In this document: piece by piece, positions 37,020 to 48,250 of the stretch
How the letters are laid out: each line of letters opens with the position of its first letter
How positions within the stretch are numbered: the stretch's first letter is position 1
From: Pithys albifrons albifrons
Lineage: Eukaryota; Chordata; Aves; Passeriformes; Thamnophilidae
Length of the DNA stretch: 64,000 nucleotides
Reading direction: 5' to 3'
Assembly: GCF_047495875.1 (NCBI RefSeq)
Contig: NC_092475.1
Span: forward strand, 12,986,501 to 13,050,500
Translations under genes and position numbers: made by a program
Notes under the pieces: model-generated
Databases searched by the model: none
Seen by the model: only the letters and a program-made list of their open reading frames with translations
What the model was told of the DNA's origin: nothing

Positions 37020-38480
37020 CGGGGCAGTACTGCCAGCAGCCAGGGACGCCGCTCTGCGGGGCCAGGAATGCTGTTGTGTGCCCAGCGCCCAGTTCGAGGG
37101 GAACGGTGCGGGACTGATGGGATTAGTCAGGGGCCTCCAGTTAATGTCTGTTGTTCACCCCACACCTCGGGGAGAGGCTGTTCAGGATTACCAGGAGGTT
37201 CGTAGATGGCAGAGCATTTGTAGATGTCTGTGCGTTAATGGGAGGGGGAAATGTTCCAATGTGGTTGTGTCCGATGGGCTCCTGCTCTGAGCCTCCCTCG
37301 CTGCTCTGAGGTTCTGGTGGAGTTCACTCCCCGTATAAAACATTTCGGATTTACATTTTCCTCTAACACTTCCTCTTCGATCCCGGTAATATGTTACACA
37401 TTTAATTGCTCTTCCTTTGAATTCTGCAGTCTGCCTTTGGTACCCTTGCAACATCAGTATCTTGTTATCTTGTTGTTGCTTCTAATTGCTAACACATGCC
37501 AGCTTTCCAGCGCTGCAAACTCCGGCGCTGGGCTCGGGGCGGGGGGAGAGTTTACAGCGAAGATTTACGTGCGTGGGGAAACCTTCAGAAAATTAATCCG
37601 CTGCTTTACCCAACAGCTTATCCAGATTTCAAAACCGAGGGCTGAACGAAGGGCGATGTACCCCCGGTGCTCCATAAGGCAGAGGTGGTTGTGGGAGGGA
37701 GGGTGGCAGAACCCGTGTTGGTCGGCAAAGCCTCTTTTCCTCCCGCTGCTGTCTCGCTGTTATTGCCGGCCATAAACAAATTACGTGTATTTAACAAGTT
37801 AATGTCAGGCGGGCTGCGAGGCGCTGGTAGGTGTGTGCCTGGTGACATCAGCTGGCGAGCAGCCTGGCAGCAGCGCGGCACAGGCAGGGAGCCGAGGGTG
37901 TGTGCCTCTAAGCTGGGTATTCTGGCAAGGTGGAGAGCTGGTCTGTTTGGCAGGACCTCCCCATCTGGGATCCATCTGTGTTTCCCTGGAATCGGACAGG
38001 CGGCTCCAGGCAGTGAGAAATCGCAGATGTGCGGGACCTGACACATGTCCAGCTAATGAAAGGAGAAGGCAGGCTGGGCTCCGGCTGCGCTCGAAGATCA
38101 CGAGCAGAGGAGGAGGAGGAAGAGCGCTTTTCTTTCTATTTCAGAGAAACTAGGTGTATTCAACAGCAGCTGGATCCTTGCAACCTCGCTGGTTAGGGTA
38201 AGCAGCTCCCGGGGTTATTTTTGAACAGCGCTGGGTTAGGATCGGCGTCCCCGGTGGCAGCGGGGATGCTCGGGGGGATGCTCTGCCCGTTGTGCCGACA
38301 GGAAGGTTTGAGGAGCGACGTGTTTTGCCGGAGGGCTGGGGACACCCTCAGCCTTGGGAGAGCAGGGAGAGGGTGGGAGCGGCGGCGGCCGCAGCGCTTT
38401 GCCAGCCTGCCCGGTCCTCTGCAGTGGCTGCGCTGGGGGAAACTTCAATAGCCGAGCCGGCTGCAAGCGAGGATTCTGCA
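37020..38480. promoter_or_regulatory. Candidate intronic enhancer cluster or alternative promoter
   Basis: The longest repeat-free, CpG-retaining stretch in intron 1. It includes a RUNX-type TGTGGTT at 37,260-37,266, a forkhead-like TAAACAAA at 37,773-37,780 and repeated GC-rich blocks (ggcgctgggctcggggcggg near 37,522; ggagcggcggcggccgcagc near 38,376). The block at 38,230-38,480 approaches CpG-island density and could contain an alternative 5' exon. No coding start matching a known CBFA2T2 N-terminus was recognised in it. Confidence 0.35.
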
Positions 38481-41219
38481 GCTGAGAAAACACTAAACTC
38501 TCTCTGAGGAGAGCTGCGGTACAGCTTGTTCCGTGTTGCTATGGAATGGTTCTTATTTTTTTTTAATTCCCCCCGGCTCCGCGAGCAGAGGGCTGGGATT
38601 CAGCGTTTTCTGGGGAAATGGCAAAGCAGGAAGGGTTTTGTGTGTTTTAGCAGAACGTGTTTTTCTGCTGTGCCCAGCCTTACTCTGGTTTCTACATGCT
38701 GGTATTGAAGCTGGGAGTGGGGAGGGGGGTTAAATCTGCAGAGGTGGATTTCTTCCATTGGCTCCCGAATTTCCTTAATTTTCCCTGTGTTTTCAGAGCT
38801 TCTCTGCATTGTGGCAGAGGCTGCTCCCTTTTTGTCTTTTCACTCCTTGAGCAGCAACTGATGCTCCCGGCATCTGAATCTCCCGGATCAATTCTGTGAT
38901 ACCGGAACAGACCTCCCCCTATATATTTTCCCTGTTGGGCTGCAGACTGCTGTATTTTCTGGTTTTCCATTGTAATCCCTGGATCCTGCATATTTAGTTT
39001 AAACCTGCCCCTTTCCCCCCCTCCCTGTCTTTTGGGGAGGTTCAGCAGTTGGTATTGCTCCTCCAACCCTCAGTGTAGCTTGTTATGAAGATCCCTCCTC
39101 TGTTGCATGTTTGCTGAGCTGCTGCCCCAGGGTGTGCTCCCCCAAATATTACCAGCTTTTCTTTCCCCTGCAGCACTCAGCTCCTGTGCAACAATACTCA
39201 CAGTTCATTCTGTGTGCTGGAGAAATCCTGCCCAGACGTGGGAGATGCACCAAAATCAGCACTCAAAGTTTGGGGAGCTGAAATGTGACTGAGCATCGCT
39301 TGCTGTCAGGCTGCAAAAAGAGAGAACATTTGTTAGGCTGTCTGGTGCAGGTTGATTCTCTTTGGTGCTGTGTTGTCTGGGTTGGTTCTAAGTGCGCCAG
39401 ATGACAGGGTTTCCCAGGGGAGAGCCTGGCCAGGCTCCCTGGCTGGGTGCATGGGCTGTAGCTCTGTGCTTGGCCACTCTGTGGGCCACCTGAAGGTTTT
39501 TCTTCTCTAGCTGCATTCAAGCATTTGGGTCTAGGCTTTAAAAAAATAATGTATATATATTTGTTATAAGCCTGCTTCTACAGACACACCAAACATCCTC
39601 TGTGTCCCTCGCTGTCCCCAGAGAGGAGGCAGGAGAATGTCCTGCCCAGTGCTCTGCGACTTCAATCTCTCAAAGTGCATCAGCACAAAGGAGACAGAAA
39701 CACAAAAAATGTCCAGCAGAGCCGTTCAGAGTTTGGTGATATTTAAAAGCAAAGGGCTGGGCTCCTCTGCTGCAGCTCTCCTGGAGACTTCCTGAATTTG
39801 TGAAGGCAGTGCAGTGTGTTGGAGCATCTGCTCCTGTGGTCTCCTTGCAGGGCTCTGATTAAGCAAACGGAAGTTTCGCCGGCATCAGGGCAGCAAGATT
39901 TGGCCATTAAACTACTAATTTGCTGGAGTCTTGCTCAAGCCCTGCAGGAAACTTCCTTTTTTTTTTTTCCTCAGATTCCTTTATGTTTAGAAAGGATTTG
40001 GGGTGCCTGACGAGCTGAGTGCATAGGTGAGAGAGGTGATGGTAGTTTGGGAAAGAGAGTGGCTTGAAACTTGGTGTGCAGTTATAATAATGTTACAGAA
40101 ATGGTGTAGGACATCCAAGTGAAGGTACTTAGTTTTTGTCACAGTTGTCTGCTGGGTGACATGATTTTCATGATTAATATGGAAAAGATGTTTAGTGTGA
40201 TTTTTGGGGCTATCTAGGCTTTGCCTAAATGACTGTGTGTCCTCCCCAGCCAGGCAGCCCTACCCCAGCACCCCCAGCAGCTGGAGAAACACACAAATAA
40301 TGCAAACCTGAAAGACTCCAGTGTGAGAAACAAGGAAAAAGGGGCAAAGCAAAGGCAGTTTGAGCAAATACTGCCAACAGGAAAGTGCAGTTAAGCCAAG
40401 GGAAGGATTTGAAGGGTTTGAGGAAGGAGCAGAATTGCTAAAGGCAAAGAGAATAAATCGTTAATCTGAGAACTCTGTTACACAGGGAATGCCCCAAGGA
40501 AAAGAGCAGAAACTGCATTTAATAGTGAAAAGGCCAAACCAGTGCTGCCAAGTCGGGCTCTGCTCTGCCCAGGGACTGGAGCCACAGCCCCTGCTTACTT
40601 CCAAGATGCTGCTATTTTTGCAACTTGCATCTGCTGGTGTTGCAGAGACTTGTTCAAACCCGCCAGAGCTGAAAGCAAAGGGAGCTTTTCTCACGTGAAC
40701 CCCGGGTCAGGCTCTTGGGTTTGGTTTTCCTTTTGTTTTATTTCTCTTGGTCTTACAGGAGCAGTGTCCCCAAGAGAGTGGGATTTCACTTAATCCTGCC
40801 CTGTCTGTCCCATCGAGTGTGAGTCCCAAATTATTTTATTGCTGCTTTACAGAGCTTTGTCACGTGTCACCCACAGTGGATTTTGGCTTGTAGAAGTTAT
40901 CACTGGTTTGACAGGTTTGTGTGGTTTGACTTCAGGAGCTGAATTTTCAAGGCAACCAGTTCTTTGGTCCTCAAATTGACCCCTAAATGCAGGAACCACC
41001 AGCAGCATTTAGCAGGAGGCAGCACTGTCATGGTTATGGGGTGGGATGGCTGAGCCAGGTGGCCTCTTGTTTTTTCCAGCTCTGTTTTTTTAAGGTTTGG
41101 ACAAAAAACAAAATTTGTTTGATGGTTCTGTGTGATGTTTATAGTATAGCTGGAGAGTTGAATACACTAATTTGAGGACTTGGGCATATGCAGCAGATTT
41201 AAAGCAATGCTGGCTAGTT
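38481..41219. other. Intron 1 segment without recognised features
   Basis: Contains a short A/T run near 39,541 and a T-run near 39,958; otherwise ordinary sequence with no recognised exon or transposon. Confidence 0.7.
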
Positions 41220-41620
41220 GTTACATCTGAGTAGGAGACGGTCGTAATCTGTTCCCTGTTGGGGTTTTTCCCATTATAAGAGCTGGCTTATCCATACTTG
41301 TTCTGGGCTGGATGGTAAGCTTGCCTTTATCTCGTGACTATTTCCATATCTGATTGCTTGTTCGGAGTTAGGTATGAAATGTGTTTCGACAGACACTCCA
41401 GAGCAGTCCCTGGGGGCAGCGTCACTGCAGGTCTCCGGGAGCCTGTTCAACTTTTATTTTTATGATGGAGACTGTCTTAATTCATGCAGCGTTCAGGGAA
41501 CGGCTGGAAAAACCTTTGTTTAGAGCAGGAGCAGCAGCCAGGAAGAACTGGTGAGCGATGATCCCACAGTTAAAGTGCAGCATGGAGAGGCTTGGGTTCA
41601 GTGCCTGGGTCTGCAAGCGA
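41220..41620. promoter_or_regulatory. Candidate regulatory stretch
   Basis: Repeat-free sequence with retained CpGs (gagacggtcgtaatctg near 41,236; gtgtttcgacagacac near 41,382) and a MEF2-like cttttatttttatg near 41,452. Enhancer status is a guess from texture. Confidence 0.22.
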
Positions 41621-42079
41621 TTTTCAGAGGCAGGACCTTGACCTTAGCACAGCTTTGTGTGTCAGCAGCTTATGTCCAACAGGACAATAGCAATTTCAGA
41701 GGTTTCAAAGCATTTTAAAGTGTAACTATCATGCCTTTTATTGGGCTGGGCAGTGGCATTTTTATAAGCCAAGCTTAAGGTTTTAGAATAATGTGTATTG
41801 AATTTCCTTGGCGCGCTCTCGGCCGCAGCATTCCCGTCTCTCACGGTCACAGCAGGACTTGTGCTGTGGATGGAGGGCAGTCACAGGTGGCCATAAGACA
41901 GTTTAGAAGAACCAAGACTTGCAGATGCGCTGCTTGATGTTACTCTCTGGTCCTACGGAAACAACGAAGCCAGGAGTCAGTTTTCCTTCCCGCAACAGGA
42001 CGCCACAACCTGCCGGTGAGATGCTGAATAACCATCCCTTTCACAAAAAAAAAAAAAAAGCCTCAAGAGCATTGATAAC

Positions 42080-42420
42080 CATCAGTGAGCTCGCCCCAAG
42101 GAAGGCGAGGAGAAGGAGGAAGACCACGCTGCAGCCCCGAACCGTCTCGAACCTGTTGCTGTCCGGCACTCGCACTGCGGGTGTTGGAAGGGCTGGGCTG
42201 GGCTGTGCCGGGGGAGCGGGGCCGTGCGGGAACAGATGTGCGGGGCGCTGCGGCCGCGTGCCGGCTCCTGCCGCTGCTCCCAGCGCCAGGTGCAGCCATT
42301 GTTCCCGCCGGTCCCTATTCAGCCGCCCTCGGCTGCCGCTCCCGCATTGTTCCTCTAGGAAATTAGCATTAAAAACCCATCCGAAACCCCCCACGTCCCT
42401 CAACTGCAGGTGACTGTTAT
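42080..42420. promoter_or_regulatory. Intronic CpG-rich block with paired SOX-type sites
   Basis: A second CpG-dense stretch, about 28 kb downstream of exon 1. It carries two CATTGTT motifs (42,297-42,303 and 42,345-42,351), 48 bp apart, and a CAGGTG E-box at 42,287-42,292. It directly follows a 14-base A-run (near 42,046). It may be an alternative promoter or enhancer; possible donor-like sequences (ctgcag|gtgact near 42,411) are too weak to define an exon. Confidence 0.4.
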
Positions 42421-43419
42421 TGGCCCCAGCTGCCACCCTTGTGCTTGATTACTTCCATATGGGGTTGTGGCAAGAAGTAGGATCCACTTATTGATTTTTT
42501 TAAAAAATATTTTTTCCCCTTTTTATTCCCCCCCTCCCACCCCACAGACACTTCAGCTCTTGCAAGGAACAAAACCCTGAAATCTATTAAGCCCCCGATA
42601 GGCTCCAGTTGCTGTTACAACTGGGATGAATGTTTTACAAGCAGAGCTAATTACACCCTCCCTCTGCTTTCTTCCTTTCTTCAGCCCCCACCCCATAAAT
42701 GTAAAATAACCAGAGGGCAACTGGTAGTAAATTAAATCTTTGCAGTGTCCTGAGAGGAGGTTTCCCTGCTAGCAGGAAGAAGTCTGCTGGGCTTTACATG
42801 TTATTTGGGTTTTGGGTTTTTCTTTTTTGCCTGGAAAATGGGAAACTGGCTTGTTGCTGTGGCACACCTATTAAAGGGACACACAGATCCCAACCTGCAT
42901 CTGGGTAGAAAAGGAAGAAACAATTGAACAAGTGGGCTGTTAATTTGTGAGTGTTGTCAGCTGTTGAGAGGAGCCAGAGAGAAACGTGCCAACTGAGGTT
43001 ACAAAATTCTAGGAACTCTGTGATTGCCTCCTGGTGTGATTATCTGCAGGGCAGCAGGTTCCTTGAAACCCCAAAATTTCTTCTGGGGCACTGCTGGCCA
43101 TGGAGCAGCCTGGGTTTGTCTTGAGGTGAGAAGGGCTGAAGTTGGTGAGAGGGAGGGAGGCATCTCTTGGTGCCCTACCTAGGACTCGAAAACAAACCTG
43201 CTCTGCAGAGGCGTGGAGCATCCCTGGTGAGGAACACAGGTGGGTCATGTCCCGTGACGTGGGGACCTGCCCACACAGCCCTGACATACTTTGTACCAGG
43301 CAGGGATGGAGGAGAGTGGCAGCTCGTGTCCATGCTGGAGGCTCTGGGCAGAGCTTTCCTCTGTGCTGCTGTCCAGCCAGCTTGGGTGACACAGCAAGGC
43401 TGGAGGGCGGTCGGCTGGG
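42421..43419. other. Intron 1 segment without recognised features
   Basis: Nothing beyond short T-runs is seen before the CR1 at 43,420. Confidence 0.65.
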
Positions 43420-43852
43420 GTCCAGAGAAGAGCAACGAGGCTGGAGAAGGGACTGGAGCACAAGTGCTGTGGGGAGAGGCTGAGGGAGCTGGGGGTGTTT
43501 AGCCTGGAGAAGAGGAGGCTCAGAGGTGACCTCAGCACTGTCTGGAACTGCCTGAAGGGAAGTTCTGGCCAGGTGGGGGTTGGTCTCTTCTCCCAGGCAC
43601 TCAGCAATAGGACAAGGGGGCACGATGGGCTCAAGCTCTGCCAGCGGAAATTGGAGATGAGAAAAAAATTCTTTGCAGAGAGAGTGCTCAGGCATTGGAA
43701 TGGGCTGCCCAGAGAGGGGGTGGATTCCCCATCCTGAGCTTGGCCGTGGCACTGAGTGCCATGATCTGGTAAAGGGACTGGAGTTGGCCCAAGGGTTGGA
43801 CTTGATGATCTCGGAGGTCTTTTCCAATCCAATTGATTCTATGATTCTGTGA
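43420..43852 (+). mobile_element. CR1 LINE, 3' fragment (young subfamily) with internal deletion
   Basis: Sense-strand CR1 sharing a 223-nt identical run with the copy at 551. Relative to that copy it lacks about 20 bp after the sequence encoding VDSPS (near 43,735), which disrupts the ORF2 remnant. It ends in attctatgattctgtga. Reverse-strand open frames across it (43,009-43,887) are antisense readings of the element. Confidence 0.95.
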
Positions 43853-46800
43853 TAAGTCTGTGGAGTTGGGTTTCCCTTATGGAACACTGGGCCTCCCAGA
43901 ATTAGTTTGGTGTTGAGCTTTGTGCTGGTGGCTCCTGGCAGAGCGGCTTGCGGGGGATGATGGTCCTCGGAGCATCTTGCCCAAAGTGTTTCCTGCTGCC
44001 TGGGCCTCAGCAGGTTCCTGAAGGTGAAAGCCCATCAGAGCACTCTAAGCCTCAGCTGTTACAGCTTGTGAGACTGTTCCATAGGGAATCAGTAGGTTTT
44101 GTGTCTTTGCATTCTTGGTGGTGCCCCAGCAGCTACTTCATGCAGTCTTTGTGTTTTGTGCTGGGGGTACACTGGGCACCCCCAGGCAGGTCATGGTGAG
44201 ACGTGTCAGGGCACTCTGGTGTGACAGAGGTGCTGAAGTGTCCCGTTGTGGTACAGACACATGGAAGCAAATCCCTAGCTAGAAATGATCCCAGATGTGC
44301 TCATCTCAGAACAGGACATAGAAGACACAGTCATAATGGAGAATGGCTTTTCACTCAGCAAACACAGCCAGAGGGACCTTGTCCAAAGGGGCTAGTCTAG
44401 AAGTAGGCACTGAAATGAGTCTTTGCAGAGATACAAAAGTCTTGGGGTTGGCTGAAGCTTGGCTGGTTGACCTCAAGGTTGTGAATGCAAACTTAAGTAC
44501 ACATGGAGAATGGATTTTTCCTGAGATTTTATCTCTCTGCTTGGGTTCTTTGGCATTTGCAAGGTTGACTTCCACTATGAGCTCCATCCTGTCTTTGACA
44601 GGTGGGACCTGCCAATGTGGTTTGTGAGGAATTAAAATAAAAATTTTGGTTGCTATCTGAGAAGATGTGTTTAGCTGAAGTACTTGACTTATTTACTGCA
44701 CATACTTCCTTCCTGATACAGACCTCTCCTGGCTTGGCTGCTCGGCATGGACCACCCAGCTCTTCCTGGGAAATATCCATGCAGGTGCAGCCGTGAAGGT
44801 TGTGCACATCTGGTGGTGAACTTCTGAAAAGATCTTGTTCTTAGGGGTACTGTGCAGTGTGGGGAGAGCTACAGGTAGATCAGGGCAGAAGGTGGATGAA
44901 GATAGGAAGGCAACCTAATGCAATCGCTGGAGTGATTTTCCTCAGACTTGTTTTAAACCCTTCAAAGTCAAATCTCAAACTTAGGGGGTTTCTTCTCCCT
45001 AATTAAATTAACAGGCCATATGGTGTTTACTGTGAGCGCCTGCAATATGGAAGGAGCTACCTCCTGGATCACTTTCTTTTTTCAAAAGCTGCTGCTTTAC
45101 CTGATGTCACTGTTCTGAAATGTTCTTTTCGGCAGCGGGCACAGGGGGTTATTTCTGCCACCTCGCTGCTGTTGGTGTCACCTTCTGATCCTGGGGCTGA
45201 GCAGTATCATAACCTGTTTCTGCAGCCTTCTTTGTCTTCTCCTGGCTTTTGTAATGTCATTTTGCTGCTTGGTGGGGAGTGTGTACAGGTCAGGGCTTTT
45301 TCTCATGCTTTTTCACAGGCAGGTAATGATTCTTGTTCTTGTAGCTGAGGAGCATAGAAAACAACTCAGGGTGGGTGGGTTTGAGGGGTGGTGATTTTTT
45401 TTTCACAACTACTACTAATTTTTTTTCTTTGAGGGTAACATGACCATCTCAGGGATATGTGAAACTGAAAGTTTTGTGGAGTTTTGCTCTTTATTACTGG
45501 GCTATTTTTAAAGAAAAGTTACTTTGCATGTGCTGCTTTTATCTTCACATGAAATCTCGAGGAGGAAATTAAGACCTCGAGGAAGAAAACCATTGGTTTA
45601 TTATCAGACCCTTCCATTTAGCTCAACAGGAAATATGGTTCTCTAAAGAATCTCTAAACCTGTAGGTGAAATCAAGGAGTGGAAAGTCTCAGGTTTTGCT
45701 GTTTGTTTTGAGCTGCTCTCTCATTTAGTTGGATTTTTTGGTAAGCATCATTCCTGTGTGAGTGGACTTGGTGTGAACTCATCCTGCACCTCTCCAATGA
45801 CCTTTCTCTGCGGTTTTAACTTGTTGATGCATCTTTTCTGTAGGAGCTTTGTGACCCTTCATCTTGTGCCAGGCTCAGCTTGTTCTGGGGTGTCTGAGCT
45901 CCCAGGAACAGATCCATTTGTGTCCGCTGAAAACACCCTGCCACATTAGCATATTCCTGCAACGTATGCTCAAAGGGTGTTTCTTTGCAGAGAAGCCTCT
46001 CTAAAGATAGCATCGTGAAGTTCTGTGTTGTCAACCAGGGACACTTGATCTAAAAAACAACATTTGATACACAGACAAGGTTTGCAAGTGCCATCTGGAT
46101 TCTAGGAGATAAGCTAGGTTGTCTCTGTTTTGCATACACTCACCAGGAAAAAAAATGGGTCCGGGCAGATTAATTCTTTAGGATCACCTGAGCAGAACTA
46201 TTGAGTCCACACGAATGTCCTCGGTGACATGGGACACCAAGTGTAATCCCATACCACTGGGTATCATGTGCCTGTGGACCTGCTTAAGGTGCTGGAAATA
46301 ATTCTGTAGTTTAGTGGTATGTTATTGAAACCCAAGTGGCATCAATTTAAATTCTCTGGGGCCAGCAATATTTTAATCTCTTTTCAAGCCAACTGCCAGG
46401 CAGAACCTGCAAATGATGCAAAGCCCCACAGAAATGGGCATCTTTTTAGGAGGTGGGATGCAGGGAACGCAGATGTCTTTGTCTGGCTTCAGTTCTGTGT
46501 GGTGGAGAGTCTGTCCTCAAACCCAAGCCAGCTCTGAGAGAAGCCTGAACACCACGAATGTCTAACATAGTCCTGGGCTGAACAGCAAACTCACTGTCCA
46601 CATCTCTTCAGGGACATGTAGCTTATAAAATGTATTTTCCTTCAGGGTCTATTTCTTGACTTTCTAGTTATCCTCTCATATGCAAATCTAATTTGCCTAA
46701 TGAGCTGGTGAGTGTAATTGGAAGGCAGCCTGCACTTACAGGATAGTGAAAAGTCTCACCTGTGCCCAAGCACAGATGGGGCTCTGCCTCACTGCTGCAT

Positions 46801-47268
46801 CATTAGAGGAAATTTATAGACACTGTGTCACAGGCTTTGCTGTGACCAGAGGAGGAAAACAGCAGTTTCAAACAAACTTGGGGATTTGTTGGGGTTTTTT
46901 GTTACCTGGTCTTGCAGTTTTGGTTGTTGAGCTTTTTGGTTAATGTAATATTTGTCTTTTCCCTGCGCTGCCATTGATGGAGGGAGCAGGTTAGTGCAGG
47001 TTACTGGTAACTAGCTGAGGACAACCCTAAGAATGACAAGCTGGAAAGTCTTGTCTGTGCTGTGTTGCAGTGGGATGGCTTGAAAGCAAGCACAGCAGCA
47101 GCTGAGCCAACCTTCACTCTGCAGTCCCTGTGCATCACTGAATCTCCAGAGGTTATCCATGGAAAATCTCCACCTCTGTTGCCCACGAGAGGGAGGGGAA
47201 GGAGGCACAGCAGAGACAGTTACTGCTGTGTATCCATCTCTGCTGGGGTTGTTCCCTGAACAGACCAA
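43853..47268. other. Intron 1 segment without recognised features
   Basis: No repeat family, exon or RNA gene was recognised; a few T-runs near 45,395-45,425. Confidence 0.7.
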
Positions 47269-47420
47269 GAAGTTGCGGCTGCCCCATCCCTGGAAGTGTC
47301 CAAGGCCAGGTTAGATGGGGCTTGGAGCAGCCTGGGATAGTGGAAGGTGATCCTGCCCATGGCAGTGGGGTTGGAACTGGATGATTTTTGGGGTCCCTTC
47401 CAACCCAAAGTAGTGATTCA
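47269..47420 (+). mobile_element. CR1 LINE, short 3' fragment
   Basis: Recognised by gctgccccatccctggaagt, ggcttggagcagcctgggat and tcccttccaacccaaag. The tail is decayed. Confidence 0.88.
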
Positions 47421-47910
47421 GAGTAGTGAGCTTTAATGTTTCTACTGTCCATGCTGGCTCCTGGTGCTACAGGTGTGCAGGGGCCCGTCTACATCATCAG
47501 GCTCCTACACCCTTCCAAAACCCACCCCTAAAAGCACTCCTGTGCTTCCAGCTCTGTGAGATGGTGGAAAACCTTCCACATTCTGGTCAGGTCTGGGGAG
47601 GAGAGCAAGAGCAATTTGTGCAGTGGCGTGAGGAGTGTTTTTAAGAGGCAGAATTGTCATCTTGGCAGGGCTCCTGTGTGTGCCATTGATCGGGAGGGAC
47701 TATTAGCTGGGCAGCAGTTAATGCACTTAGCGCCCAAGTGAATGAAGTGTGCTCTCCACAGAGCTGCTGGGAGTTCTGCAGTGATTAGTGAGTCTTGGCT
47801 ACCTCGGGAACATTGACAGGGCAGCAAGACAGGTGTTGGTGTGGGCAGCACTGCCAGCATGGGGCAAGGGCTGCTGTGGGAAAGCCACTGTGGCTGTGGG
47901 TGAGGGGCAG

Positions 47911-48250
47911 TCATCACTGAATCCCAGAATGGGTCAAGTTGGAAGGGACCACACTGGGTTATCTGGTGCCACCTCCCTGCCCCAGCAGGGTCATCCCAAA
48001 GCACATGGCACAGGATCGTGTCCAGTTGGCTCTGGAATATCCCCAGTGAGGGACACTCCACACCTTCTGTGGTCTCTGTTCAGTGCTGGGTCACTGCACA
48101 GCAAAGAAGTTCAGGTGGAACTCACTGGGCATCAGTTCCTGCCCATTCCTCTTGTGCCATGGCTGGGCCCCCCCAGCAGAGCCTGGTCCATACTCTGCCC
48201 CCTCCCTGCAGGCACTGCCAGACATGAGGGAGGTCCCCTCTGGCACTTGT
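47911..48250 (-). mobile_element. CR1 LINE, 3' fragment, diverged subfamily
   Basis: Antisense CR1 recognised by tcactgaatcccagaatggg, aagttggaagggaccacact and the later gggacactccacacc. The right boundary is uncertain because similarity fades. Confidence 0.75.

Noticed and set aside
43009..43887. 292-codon minus-strand open frame resembling other frames at 468-1,024 and 22,588-23,198
   Set aside because: All are antisense or alternate-frame readings of the same CR1 3' fragment.
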